A stretch of 64,000 nt of DNA from positions 1 through 64,000 of the forward strand of contig CASFZJ010000003.1 in the NCBI GenBank assembly GCA_949299165.1, in the 5' to 3' direction. Positions 43,395-52,117 of the stretch are shown piece by piece. The stretch is from an uncultured bacterium (GTDB lineage Bacteria; Bacillota_I; Bacilli_A; RFN20; CAG-826). Both the position numbers and the translations under genes were made by a program. A model generated the notes under the pieces. That model worked only from the letters and a program-made list of their open reading frames with translations. It ran no database searches and had not been told where the DNA came from. Each line of letters opens with the position of its first letter. Position 1 is the first letter of the stretch.

Positions 43395-43997
43395 ATGGCT
43401 AAGAAAAGAAAAGGATCATTTTTTGGTCGACTTATTTGGACGTTATTAATCGTTGGTTTTGTAGCGCTTGGAGCAATAATATTTTTAAGTATGCTACCAA
43501 CAAGTGGAGTTACAATTACCTATGCACAAGAAATTAATTTTATTGTAACAACAATAACTTATTCAATCGCAGTAAGTTTAAAAGGTATGGCTCTAGTTTT
43601 TGGTGGAAAATTAGATAACGTGAACACAGCAATAACAGTTAATGGGGAAACCGCTGAGACTGGTGATGTTACTGTACCAGATTTTGCATCGAGTGAATTT
43701 GCATTTAACTATTACGTTTTTATTGGAATTGTTTTAGTTCTTTTAGGTTTAGTTCTTACTATTTTATTCTTTAGAAAAAAGAAAATTTCACTTATTGCAG
43801 CATTATTTATAATTGTTGGTGCGGTAATTTTATGTACAGATAGTTATGTTTTTCCTGCGATAAATAAAGATGTTTTAGGCGAATTACAAAATGTCGAAAA
43901 TCTTCAAATTTTAGACTTACCATCTTTACTTTTTGGTGTATTTAGTGGTGTTAGTGGAATCATCACTTTAGTTCACGCAATAGTCATGAAAAAATAG
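43395..43997 (+). CDS. Four-helix membrane protein of unknown function
   Basis: The 200-aa protein has a basic N-terminus, helices at about 12-34, 104-126, 130-152 and 176-198, and a hydrophilic loop of about 70 residues between the first two, expected outside the cell. It ends in MKK. No family was recognised. It stands alone: its own sigma-A promoter lies upstream and the left arm of a 17-bp inverted repeat begins 7 nt after its stop. Confidence 0.7.
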   Translation: MAKKRKGSFFGRLIWTLLIVGFVALGAIIFLSMLPTSGVTITYAQEINFIVTTITYSIAVSLKGMALVFGGKLDNVNTAITVNGETAETGDVTVPDFASSEFAFNYYVFIGIVLVLLGLVLTILFFRKKKISLIAALFIIVGAVILCTDSYVFPAINKDVLGELQNVENLQILDLPSLLFGVFSGVSGIITLVHAIVMKK

Positions 43998-44003
43998 CGT
44001 GAT

Positions 44004-44076
44004 TTTCTTTCCGCTAAAAAGTGTTTTATTGTTTACTTTTTGACGATAAAAATATATTATTTTTAGCGGAAAGAAA
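44004..44076. repeat. Perfect 17-bp inverted repeat bracketing the alaS promoter
   Basis: TTTCTTTCCGCTAAAAA (44004-44020) has its exact reverse complement at 44060-44076, with 39 nt between. A weak promoter (TTGTTT 44029-44034, 18 nt, TATATT 44053-44058) lies inside. It could be a long-loop hairpin at the 3' end of the upstream gene, or an operator. Confidence 0.7.
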
Positions 44077-44086
44077 TTTATTTGAT

Positions 44087-44247
44087 TCTTTCATAGAGAG
44101 ATGCGTTTTGGTGAAAGCATTAAAGAATGGATAAATGAGCCACTCCAAGTAAAAAAGTAGATAAAATTAAGTGCTTAATCGAAATGATTAAGAAATAGGA
44201 TGGTACCGCGGTTAATTCGTTCCTAGATTTTCTAGGATTTTTTTATT
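44087..44247 (+). promoter_or_regulatory. T-box riboswitch of alaS
   Basis: The leader has a Stem I region with GAGAGATGCG and GGTGAAAGCAT, an alanine specifier GCC at 44139-44141 in the context AATGAGCCACTCC, and the T-box sequence AGGATGGTACCGCGG near 44202. TGGT would pair with an ACCA tRNA end, matching the usual alanine discriminator A. The terminator TCCTAGA/TCTAGGA (44222-44238) plus a T-run follows. Uncharged tRNA-Ala(GGC) should relieve termination. Confidence 0.93.
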
Positions 44248-44263
44248 TTTAAGGAGAAGCACT

Positions 44264-46858
44264 ATGAAATATATGACTAGTCAACAAGTAAGAGAAACTT
44301 GGCTTAATTTCTTCAAAGAAAGAGGGCACATGATTGAACCTGGAGCAAGTTTAATTCCAAATAATGATCCATCTTTACTTTGGATTAATGCTGGAGTTGC
44401 TGCTTTAAAAAAATATTTTGATGGTAGTGAAGTCCCAGATTGTAAAAGAATTACTAACGTCCAAAAATGTATTAGAACAAACGATATTGATAATGTTGGA
44501 AAAACAGCTCGTCATCATACATTTTTTGAAATGTTAGGTAATTTCTCAATTGGTGATTACTTTAGAAAAGAAATCGTTGAATGGGCTTTTGATATTTTAA
44601 CAAACGAAAAATATTTTGGTTTAGAAAAAGATAAACTTTATGTTACATACCACCCAACTGACCTCGAAACGAGAGAACTTTGGATTAAGCAAGGTATGGC
44701 TCCAGAACATTTAATACCACTTGAAGGTAATTTCTGGCAAATTGGAGAAGGGCCATGTGGACCAAATACTGAAGTTTTTTATGATAGAGGCGAGAAATGG
44801 GACGAAAAACATCTTGGAATAGAACTTTTAAAGCAAGATTTAGAAAATGATCGTTACATTGAAATTTGGGGCATTGTTTTCTCTCAATTTAATGCTGTAA
44901 ATGGTGTAAAAAGAGAAGATTATAAAGAACTTCCTCATAAAAACATCGATACAGGTGCCGGTCTTGAAAGAATTTGTTGCGTTCTTCAAAACACCGAAAC
45001 CAATTTTGAGACCGATTTATTCATGCCTATTATTAAAGCAACTGAAAAACTTGCTTCAAAACCATATGGTGAAGGTAATTTAATGCCTTATAGAGTTATT
45101 GCAGATCATATTAGAGCTTGCACGTTTGCTCTTGCGGATGGTGCTAATTTTTCAAACGAAGGTAGAGGATACGTTTTAAGAAGAATTTTAAGAAGAGCAA
45201 TGAGATATGCCCAAAAAATTGGATTATATGAACCTTTCCTTTATAAATTAGTTGATAGTGTTGTTGAAGTAATGCATGATTTCTATCCATATCTTGAAGA
45301 AAAGCAAGAATTCATTAAAAAAGTAATAAAAAACGAAGAAGAAAGATTCATTAAAACACTTATTAGTGGCGAAAATATCTTAAATTCTTATATCAAAGAT
45401 AAAAATGAATTAAGTGGAGAAGAAGCTTTCAAACTTTATGATACTTATGGCTTTCCAATTGAACTAACTAAAGAAATTTGTGAAGATAACGGCACAAAAG
45501 TTGATTTAGAAGGCTTTAAAGTTTGTTTAGAAAAACAAAAAGAGCTCGCTAGAAATTCACGTAAAAATATCGAATCTTTCAATAAACAATCTAAAGATTT
45601 AATGGAATTTAAAGATAAGAGCGAATATACATATAGCGATCTTGAAATTAACGCAAAAGTTATTGGCTTATTTAAAGATGGTGTAAAAGTTGACACAATT
45701 GATGATGAAGGTGAAGTAATTTTTGATAAAACTAATTTCTATGCTGAAATGGGTGGTCAAGTTGCAGATACTGGTAGTATCGAAGGAAAAGACGCACAAG
45801 CTGAAGTTTTAAATGTTACAAAAGCTCCTAATAAACAACATTTACATCATGTAAAAATGCTATTTGGCGCTTTAAAAGTTGGCGATGAACTTACTTTAAA
45901 AGTTGATCATGCAAAACATTTTGCAATCGAGAAAAACCATTCAGCAACGCATTTATTGCAATCTGCTTTAATTAAAGTTTTAGGTGATGAGTGCCATCAA
46001 AAAGGTAGTTTTGTTAATGAAGAATATTTAAGATTTGATTTCTCTTTCTTAAGAAAAGTTGATGAAATTGAATTAAAGAAAGTCGAACATTTAGTTAATG
46101 AATTTATCGCTAGAGGAATTGAAGAAAAAACACTTGTTTTACCAATTGAAGAAGCAAAGAAAGTTGGTGCAATTTCTTTATTTGATGAAAAATATGGTGA
46201 TGAAGTTAGAGTTGTAACTTTTGGTAATGTATCTAAAGAATTTTGTGGGGGAACACACGTTAAAAATTCTAGCGATATTGGCTTATTTAAAATTGTAAGT
46301 GAAGGTTCAATTTCAAGTGGAGTTAGAAGAATTGAAGCTCGTACTGGTTTACTAGCTTACGAAGAATTCAAAAATAAAGAAGATAGACTTGTTGAAACTA
46401 AACACTTATTGGACGCAAAAGCTGATATTGATATATCTCAAAAAATAAGCAATTTTAAAGAAAACCTTGCAAATCTCAACTTAAAATTAGAAAAAATGAT
46501 TTCTGAGTTTGCTGGTTTAAAATCAGAAGGCATCTTAAAAGATATTAACGAAAATGGTTTTGCAGTTGTCTATTCTCCTGATTTTAATAAAGCTGGTTTA
46601 TTGTCATTACTTGATACAATTAAAGCTAGAACTAATTCATATATCGTTGTTTTAATTGGAAAAGAAAATGAAAAATACCCTCTTATTGTTGGAGTTAGTA
46701 AAGATCATGTTGACCAAGGAATCATTGCTGGAAACCTTGTTAAAAACATTACAAGTGTTTTAGGCGGAAATGGTGGCGGAAGGAAAGACATGGCTCAAGG
46801 TAGTGTCGTATCTCTTGATAAAATTTCTTTAATCAATAAGGAATTATTAACTAAATAA
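44264..46858 (+). CDS. alaS: Alanyl-tRNA synthetase
   Basis: The 864-aa class II synthetase has RTNDIDNVGKTARHHTFFEM (motif 2 region), GAGLERI (motif 3), the editing domain HSATHLLQSAL and the zinc-site EFCGGTHV, then a C-Ala domain ending GGNGGGRKDMAQG. It charges tRNA-Ala and edits Ser/Gly errors. AAGGAG lies before ATG 44264. Expression is under the T-box. yqgF follows without a gap, as in Bacillus alaS-yrrL-yrrK-yrzB. Confidence 0.97.
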   Translation: MKYMTSQQVRETWLNFFKERGHMIEPGASLIPNNDPSLLWINAGVAALKKYFDGSEVPDCKRITNVQKCIRTNDIDNVGKTARHHTFFEMLGNFSIGDYFRKEIVEWAFDILTNEKYFGLEKDKLYVTYHPTDLETRELWIKQGMAPEHLIPLEGNFWQIGEGPCGPNTEVFYDRGEKWDEKHLGIELLKQDLENDRYIEIWGIVFSQFNAVNGVKREDYKELPHKNIDTGAGLERICCVLQNTETNFETDLFMPIIKATEKLASKPYGEGNLMPYRVIADHIRACTFALADGANFSNEGRGYVLRRILRRAMRYAQKIGLYEPFLYKLVDSVVEVMHDFYPYLEEKQEFIKKVIKNEEERFIKTLISGENILNSYIKDKNELSGEEAFKLYDTYGFPIELTKEICEDNGTKVDLEGFKVCLEKQKELARNSRKNIESFNKQSKDLMEFKDKSEYTYSDLEINAKVIGLFKDGVKVDTIDDEGEVIFDKTNFYAEMGGQVADTGSIEGKDAQAEVLNVTKAPNKQHLHHVKMLFGALKVGDELTLKVDHAKHFAIEKNHSATHLLQSALIKVLGDECHQKGSFVNEEYLRFDFSFLRKVDEIELKKVEHLVNEFIARGIEEKTLVLPIEEAKKVGAISLFDEKYGDEVRVVTFGNVSKEFCGGTHVKNSSDIGLFKIVSEGSISSGVRRIEARTGLLAYEEFKNKEDRLVETKHLLDAKADIDISQKISNFKENLANLNLKLEKMISEFAGLKSEGILKDINENGFAVVYSPDFNKAGLLSLLDTIKARTNSYIVVLIGKENEKYPLIVGVSKDHVDQGIIAGNLVKNITSVLGGNGGGRKDMAQGSVVSLDKISLINKELLTK

Positions 46859-46859
46859 A

Positions 46860-47294
46860 ATGGAAAAATATATTGGTTTAGATTTAGGCACAAAAACTTT
46901 AGGCATCGCTGTTTGCGATTCGCTTGGTATAGTTCACCCAAGAGAAAATTTTGTTTTCGAAAAAGGAAATTACAAAAAAGCACGCGAACATTTACTCGAA
47001 ACTCTTGAATTTGAAAACATTAAAAATGTTGTGATTGGCTATCCTCGACAACTTGATTTACAAGAAGGTGAGAGATGCCAATCAGTTAAAAGATTTATTA
47101 ACGATATATTAAAAGTTAAACCTGATTTAAATGTCTTTTATCACGATGAAAGTTTTTCAACAATTGAAGCTAGAGAAAGATTAAGAGATCAAGGTGTAAA
47201 AGAAGAAAAAATTAAGCAAATCATTGATATGATGAGTGCTGTCGTAATTTTAGAAGATTTTTTAAGGAGTAATAAAAATGGGACCACTAAATGA
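46860..47294 (+). CDS. yqgF: YqgF/RuvX-type RNase H-fold nuclease (pre-16S rRNA processing)
   Basis: The 144-aa protein begins KYIGLDLGTKTLGIAVCDSLG with the RNase H-fold first Asp, has VVIGYPRQLD, and FYHDESFSTIEARERL with a conserved acidic residue. The family matures the 16S rRNA 5' end and was earlier described as a Holliday-junction resolvase. It starts 1 nt after the alaS stop, so translation is probably coupled; it overlaps the DUF1292 gene by 17 nt. Confidence 0.92.
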   Translation: MEKYIGLDLGTKTLGIAVCDSLGIVHPRENFVFEKGNYKKAREHLLETLEFENIKNVVIGYPRQLDLQEGERCQSVKRFINDILKVKPDLNVFYHDESFSTIEARERLRDQGVKEEKIKQIIDMMSAVVILEDFLRSNKNGTTK

Positions 47295-47547
47295 TGATCA
47301 AATCGTAATTTATGATGAAGAAGGTAAAGAATATTTAATGAATATTCTCTTCACATATGAAAATCCTGAAAGAAATGCAGAATATGTCTTTATTTATGAT
47401 GATAATGACCCAGATGAAGTCATTGTTATGAAATATAATGAAGAACACGAACTCTTCGAAGTAACAGATGAAGAAGAATTAAAGGAAGCTGAGGAAGTTT
47501 TAGAAGCCTTTAATGAAGACCCATCAATCCAAGAAATAAAAGATTAA
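47278..47547 (+). CDS. yrzB: DUF1292 (UPF0473, YrzB-like) protein
   Basis: The 89-aa acidic protein has the DUF1292 pattern: DDQIVIYDEEGKEYLMNILFTYE, YVFIYDDNDPDEVIVMKY and a Glu-rich end. The function is unknown. Its place after alaS-yqgF is the same as that of yrzB in Bacillus. AAGGAG precedes ATG 47278, inside yqgF. Confidence 0.88.
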   Translation: MGPLNDDQIVIYDEEGKEYLMNILFTYENPERNAEYVFIYDDNDPDEVIVMKYNEEHELFEVTDEEELKEAEEVLEAFNEDPSIQEIKD

Positions 47548-47567
47548 TGCATTATTTATCAAAGTTT

Positions 47568-47576
47568 TGATATAAT
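47568..47576 (+). promoter_or_regulatory. Extended -10 promoter of greA
   Basis: TGATATAAT combines a perfect -10 with the TG extension; GCGAGGA serves as ribosome site before ATG 47605. Confidence 0.6.
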
Positions 47577-47604
47577 ATTTAACTGAAAAAAGCGAGGAAT
47601 AGAA

Positions 47605-48078
47605 ATGGCAAAAGATATTATTTTAACTCAAGAAGGTTTAGACAAATTAAAAGCTGAATATAGAAATTTAATCGATGTTGAAAGACCTCAAGTAATCGAA
47701 GCTTTGCAAAATGCTAGAGCAATGGGCGACTTAAGTGAAAACGCTGATTATGATGCTGCTAGAAATAAACAAGCTGAAATCGAAGGTAGAATTAATGAAA
47801 TTGAAAATATTTTAGCAAATGCTAAAGTTGTTGAAGTTGGTAAAACTAAAACAATTAATATTTCAAATGTTGTTACTTACACTGATTTATCTGATAACGA
47901 AACATATACAGTTAAAATTGTTTCAAGTATTGAATCAGATCCATTAAGTGATCCAGAAAATATCAAAATTTCTAATGAATGCCCATTAGGCGAAGCATTA
48001 ATTGGTCATAAAATTGGTGATGAAGTAACAGTTAAAGCTAGCCCAGATTACAAAATTAGAATTGAAGATTTTAAATAA
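47605..48078 (+). CDS. greA: Transcription elongation factor GreA
   Basis: The 157-aa protein has an N-terminal coiled coil (about 1-75) with the tip acidic residues in NARAMGDLSENADYDAARNKQ, and a C-terminal FKBP-like domain with SNECPLGEALIGHKIGDEV. GreA rescues backtracked RNA polymerase by transcript cleavage. It lies before the competence genes. An A/T-only hairpin with a T-run after the stop may end its transcript and coincides with the T-tract of the comEA element. Confidence 0.96.
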   Translation: MAKDIILTQEGLDKLKAEYRNLIDVERPQVIEALQNARAMGDLSENADYDAARNKQAEIEGRINEIENILANAKVVEVGKTKTINISNVVTYTDLSDNETYTVKIVSSIESDPLSDPENIKISNECPLGEALIGHKIGDEVTVKASPDYKIRIEDFK

Positions 48079-48097
48079 TTTTTAAAAAAAGTAAAAA

Positions 48098-48153
48098 TTT
48101 TTTTAACAAAATCGAAATTGAACTCCTTCGTAATATATGAAAGGAGTTTTTTT
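48098..48153 (+). promoter_or_regulatory. comEA 5' element shared with recA (putative competence promoter)
   Basis: The T-tract ending AAC (to 48107), a 19-nt gap, TTCGTA (48127-48132), one variable base, TATATGAAAGGAG and six T residues repeat the layout before recA. TTGAAC at 48118 would be only 10 nt from TATATG, so an ordinary sigma-A promoter is unlikely. Confidence 0.55.
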
Positions 48154-48690
48154 ATGTTAAAAGTTATTGCCGTTGTAGTAATTGCGACAATTATTGGAAT
48201 TGTTGCAATGAACCTCATCCCTAATGTGACAGGAAATGTTACAGGGGATCCAACTCAAGTCGTTGATGATCCTAATAATTTAACTATTGGGATAACAGGT
48301 CAAGTGGTTAAACCAGGGAATTATATTTTAGAACCCGAGAGTACACTGCAAGATTTAATCGATAAAGCAGGAGGAACTAATTCAAACGCTGATGAAAGAT
48401 GTTATTATGCTGATTTAGCAATTGAAGAGAATCAAGAATATTATATTGCTCCTAAATTTGACTTAAATGACCTTTGTGGTGATGAACCATTACCAAAAGT
48501 TAATATTAATGATGGAACAAAAGAAGAATTAATGGGTATTAGTGGTATTGGTGATGCAATTGCTACACAAATTATCACCTATCGAAATGAAAATGGAATT
48601 TTCTATTGTTTAGAAGATTTAATGGATGTAAGTGGCATTGGTAATGCAACATTTGAAAAATTAAAAGATTCAATTTATCTTCATGAATAA
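48154..48690 (+). CDS. comEA: ComEA, competence DNA receptor
   Basis: The 178-aa protein has an N-terminal membrane anchor (about 2-23), a SLBB domain with ITGQVVKPGNYILEPESTLQDLI and a C-terminal double helix-hairpin-helix domain: KVNINDGTKEELMGISGIGDAIAT then FYCLEDLMDVSGIG. ComEA binds double-stranded DNA outside the membrane and hands it to ComEC. ATG 48154 has AAAGGAG; a TTG at 48118 was rejected because it lies in the promoter element. comEC starts 4 nt later. Confidence 0.95.
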   Translation: MLKVIAVVVIATIIGIVAMNLIPNVTGNVTGDPTQVVDDPNNLTIGITGQVVKPGNYILEPESTLQDLIDKAGGTNSNADERCYYADLAIEENQEYYIAPKFDLNDLCGDEPLPKVNINDGTKEELMGISGIGDAIATQIITYRNENGIFYCLEDLMDVSGIGNATFEKLKDSIYLHE

Positions 48691-48693
48691 TTT

Positions 48694-50712
48694 ATGAAAT
48701 TTTTCACGGCCCTTTTATATGCGATTTCTGGGTTACTTTTATTCGATAAACAAGCCTTTATTTATGGTATTGTAATATTTTTAATTGCCATATTTTTAAC
48801 ATTTAAAAAGTTTAGGCGTGAAAAGAAGGTTATTATTTTTCACGCTGTAATTTTTATTTGTTTTTTAATATATGGTCTTTTAGAAATAAAGACTATTCAG
48901 TCTCCCGAAGCAATAAAAGGGATCGTGATTAAAAGAAGCGAGAATTATTTTGTTTTATTTGATGGATTAGAAAGATTTTATGTAAATGCATATAATTTCA
49001 GAGATATTAATCTATTTGATGTAATCGAAATAAATGGTTATTTTACAGAATATAATTTTTCAGTATTGGAAAGTGATTTTGACTTCAATTTATACCTTAA
49101 AAACCTTGGTATAAGTCGTGAATTAGGCATAAATTCATATTCAACACTATTTAAAAATTATATAAATTGTAGTCTATTTCAATCTGACATAATTTCGCAA
49201 TTTAAAAGCGAGAAAACAATAGAATTATTGAATACATTAATTCTCGATAATATTAACTATAATTCAGCATTTGTAAAGCAATTGCAGAGCAATACAATAT
49301 TTTATTTATTTTCTTTATCAGGTATTTATTTAAACTATTTTATCTATAAATTAGTTGATCTTTTGTCGGTTAGATTTAAGCCATTTTTATCAAATATATT
49401 AGCTCTACTAATAGTAAGTCCATTACTAATTTTAAATATCAATAGCTTTGTTGTTTTAAGAATTTTTGTTGTTTGCTTGCTTAAATTAATAAGCATAAAA
49501 AGACACGATTATGATTCGCTTAAATACAAATCTTTATCGTATTTAATATTGCTTATAAACAAGCATAATTTGTATCAATACGGTTTTATTATGCCTCTTT
49601 TAATATCAACATTTATGCAGTTTAGTAAATTACTTTTTAAAAGAAGAAAGTGGTATATAAAGAAATTTGTTCCAATAATTCTTATCTTCTTTTTAGTGTT
49701 GCCATTTTCAATAAGTTTTAATAATTCTTTTAATATCATTTCTATATTATTTTCACTTGTTTTTATGCCAATTATTAGGATTATAATCGTATTATTTTAT
49801 CCATCCATATTCATGATAAATTTACCTTTTATTGAACCGATTATGGATGCTTTTTACGATATAATAATGTTTTTAGACATAAGTGTATTTAATATAAAAA
49901 TACCTGAATTTAGTCCTATTTTAGTTGTGATTTATTATCTATTAATTTTCTCGTTTTTGTATTTTAGGGAAATAAATTTTAAGAAATTCTATGAAGTTGC
50001 AATGAGTGGATATTTAGCTTTTTTATTGTTTTATTGTCTACCTATTAAAAACACTTTTACTAATAGTGTAAGTTTTATCAATGTTGGTCAAGGTGATTCA
50101 ACTTTAATTAGGGTCAAGAATAAAACAATTCTAATTGATACGGGTGGAAGTTTAACAAAAGACATAGCCAATGATTGCTTAATCCCTTATTTTAAAAAGA
50201 ATAGAATTTATAAAATTGATGAAGTCATAATTACCCATTACGATATGGATCATTATCATGCATTAGAAAATCTAAAAGCGGATTTTAAAGTTGGTAAAAT
50301 ATATGATTATAATAATTTTTCAGAGCGTGATAATAGCATTTTATCAATATACAACTTTAATACTAATTTTATAAATGTTGTAGATGAAAATAGTAAATCA
50401 TTAGTACTTTGGTTTGGATTGAATGATAAAAGTTTCTTATTAATGGGTGATGCGCCAATTGAAATTGAACATGAATTGGTTAAAAAGTACTCTAATCTAG
50501 ATTGCGATATTTTAAAAGTCGGTCATCATGGAAGTGATACAAGTTCTTCGCTTGAATTTTTAAAAGCCGTAACACCAGAAGAAGCCATTATTAGTTGTGG
50601 ATTAAATAATAGATATGGACATCCACACGAAAGCGTAATAGAAAATCTGGAATCATTAAATGTAAAGGTCAGAAGAACAGATTATGAAGGAACGATAGAA
50701 TATGTCCTATAA
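48694..50712 (+). CDS. comEC: ComEC, DNA uptake channel
   Basis: The 672-aa protein has N-terminal helices with an OB-like soluble part (about 60-145), the Competence-domain membrane core (about 170-440) and a C-terminal metallo-beta-lactamase-like domain from about 455, with NVGQGDSTLI, LIDTGG, ITHYDMDHYHAL and VGHHGSDTSS. It forms the channel for single-stranded DNA, and the last domain may degrade the other strand. All metal-ligand motifs look intact, so the gene appears functional. No own ribosome site; coupled to comEA. Confidence 0.94.
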   Translation: MKFFTALLYAISGLLLFDKQAFIYGIVIFLIAIFLTFKKFRREKKVIIFHAVIFICFLIYGLLEIKTIQSPEAIKGIVIKRSENYFVLFDGLERFYVNAYNFRDINLFDVIEINGYFTEYNFSVLESDFDFNLYLKNLGISRELGINSYSTLFKNYINCSLFQSDIISQFKSEKTIELLNTLILDNINYNSAFVKQLQSNTIFYLFSLSGIYLNYFIYKLVDLLSVRFKPFLSNILALLIVSPLLILNINSFVVLRIFVVCLLKLISIKRHDYDSLKYKSLSYLILLINKHNLYQYGFIMPLLISTFMQFSKLLFKRRKWYIKKFVPIILIFFLVLPFSISFNNSFNIISILFSLVFMPIIRIIIVLFYPSIFMINLPFIEPIMDAFYDIIMFLDISVFNIKIPEFSPILVVIYYLLIFSFLYFREINFKKFYEVAMSGYLAFLLFYCLPIKNTFTNSVSFINVGQGDSTLIRVKNKTILIDTGGSLTKDIANDCLIPYFKKNRIYKIDEVIITHYDMDHYHALENLKADFKVGKIYDYNNFSERDNSILSIYNFNTNFINVVDENSKSLVLWFGLNDKSFLLMGDAPIEIEHELVKKYSNLDCDILKVGHHGSDTSSSLEFLKAVTPEEAIISCGLNNRYGHPHESVIENLESLNVKVRRTDYEGTIEYVL

Positions 50713-50719
50713 AATAGTG

Positions 50720-50725
50720 TAAAAT
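50720..50725 (+). promoter_or_regulatory. Possible -10 of a leaderless holA transcript
   Basis: TAAAAT ends 7 nt before the holA ATG at 50733 and there is no Shine-Dalgarno. No clear -35 was found. Confidence 0.35.
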
Positions 50726-50732
50726 TGTAAAT

Positions 50733-51686
50733 ATGATTTATTTACTTTATGGCAATGAAAATACAATGATTCGCAATAGAATCAAGAGAATAAGAAAAGA
50801 ATTATTCTCTGAAAGCGATGAATATCTAGTTAATTTTGATTTAGATCACGATAGTATTGGTAATTTAGTTGATGAAATCAATCAAATGTTTATTTATGGC
50901 GATAATAAGTTAATTATTGTCGATAATTGCGAATTTTTGACGACAGAACCAAAAGATAAGAAAAATATTGCGCTTTTTAATGAACTTTATGATTCATTAA
51001 AAAATTTAAGTGAAAACATTGTCGTTATTTTCACGGTTCGCGGATCTAAAGTAAATACCAAAAATTCTATTTATAAATTGATTTTAGAAATTGGTAAAGT
51101 TCTAGAATTTAAAGATATTCAAAAAAATGATTGGCCAATTTATGCTAAGCAATTTTTTCAAAAACGAAATGTTCAAATTGATGAAGATGCACTTTATGAG
51201 CTCATAAAAAGGGCAAATGGCGACTTAAGTACCTTTAATAATGAAGCAAATAAGTTAATTTTATATAAAATTAACAATATAAATTTGCAAGATATTGAAG
51301 ATTTGGTGCCACAAAATCTTGATGAAGATGTATTTAAAATTGTAAATTGCTTAAATTCTGGCGATAAAGCTGGTGCATTAAAGGTTTATCGAGATTTAAG
51401 AGTGAAAAATGTAGAGCCTGTAACTTTAATTAACCTTTTATCATCATCAATTTTTTATATGTTAAATGTTAAAAACTTGCTTTTACAAAAATATAAAGCT
51501 GATGATATCGCTAAAATGACAAATAGTAGTACTGGAAGAGTATATATTACAACTAAAAACTTAAGAACTATTTCATTTGGCTTTTTAGATAGAAAATTGA
51601 ATGAGCTTGCTAAACTAGATAGCGATATAAAACACAGCAAAGTTGATCGTTTTTTGGCTTTTGAAACATTTTTATTAGAATATTAA
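50733..51686 (+). CDS. holA: DNA polymerase III delta subunit
   Basis: The 317-aa clamp-loader subunit begins MIYLLYGNENTMIRNRIKRI and contains VVIFTVRGSKVNTKNSIYK and the C-terminal collar region with FLDRKLNELAKLDSDIKHSK. It opens the sliding clamp. The comEC-holA-rpsT order is that of Bacillus. There is no ribosome site upstream of ATG 50733. Confidence 0.93.
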   Translation: MIYLLYGNENTMIRNRIKRIRKELFSESDEYLVNFDLDHDSIGNLVDEINQMFIYGDNKLIIVDNCEFLTTEPKDKKNIALFNELYDSLKNLSENIVVIFTVRGSKVNTKNSIYKLILEIGKVLEFKDIQKNDWPIYAKQFFQKRNVQIDEDALYELIKRANGDLSTFNNEANKLILYKINNINLQDIEDLVPQNLDEDVFKIVNCLNSGDKAGALKVYRDLRVKNVEPVTLINLLSSSIFYMLNVKNLLLQKYKADDIAKMTNSSTGRVYITTKNLRTISFGFLDRKLNELAKLDSDIKHSKVDRFLAFETFLLEY

Positions 51687-51691
51687 GGACG

Positions 51692-51717
51692 AAAAAAAGA
51701 GCATATCAAGTATGCTC
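51692..51717 (-). terminator. Intrinsic terminator of rpsT
   Basis: On the minus strand GAGCATA pairs with TATGCTC around a 5-nt loop and is followed by seven T residues. It lies 36 nt after the rpsT stop. Confidence 0.85.
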
Positions 51718-51752
51718 AATCATTCAATTCAATTTTTTAAGTTACAAATTAA

Positions 51753-52016
51753 TTAGTTTAATTTGTTAACCATTAATTGAAGATTTGATTTTTGTCTATC
51801 AGCTGTACCTTTGTGTTCAATACCTTTTGTAACAGCTCTATCAATAATTGAAAATGCTTTAACTAATGCTGCTTTTGCTTTTTCGACATCTTTTGCTTCA
51901 CATGCAACTCTAACAGCTTTCATTGCAGTTCTTAATTTTGATTTATAAGCAACATTTCTAACTCTAGCTTTTTCGTTTGTAAGAATTCTTTTCTTTTGTG
52001 ATTTAATATTTGCCAT
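51753..52016 (-). CDS. rpsT: 30S ribosomal protein S20
   Basis: The 87-aa basic helical protein begins MANIKSQKKRILTNEKAR, the S20 signature, and ends with IDRAVTKGIEHKGTADRQKS. It binds 16S rRNA early in assembly. GAGG lies 9 nt before the ATG. It is the only gene transcribed leftward between holA and fmt, as in Bacillus. Confidence 0.97.
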   Translation of the reverse strand: MANIKSQKKRILTNEKARVRNVAYKSKLRTAMKAVRVACEAKDVEKAKAALVKAFSIIDRAVTKGIEHKGTADRQKSNLQLMVNKLN

Positions 52017-52045
52017 AATTTACTACCTCTTTCGATACGAAAATG

Positions 52046-52075
52046 ATTTTATCATAAAAGAAATAGTAAAAGCAA
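52046..52075 (-). promoter_or_regulatory. rpsT promoter
   Basis: On the minus strand TTGCTT (52075-52070) and TAAAAT (52051-52046) are separated by 18 nt, with a TG extension before the -10. Confidence 0.55.
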
Positions 52076-52117
52076 ATACGAATTGATAAAATATATCACT
52101 AGGAAAAAGTGATTAAT

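Noticed and set aside
52028-52048. TTCGTATCGAAAGAGG in the rpsT leader as a third copy of the recA/comEA element
   Set aside because: Only TTCGTA and a ribosome site are shared; the TATATG part and the T-tract spacing are absent, and a normal promoter lies upstream.
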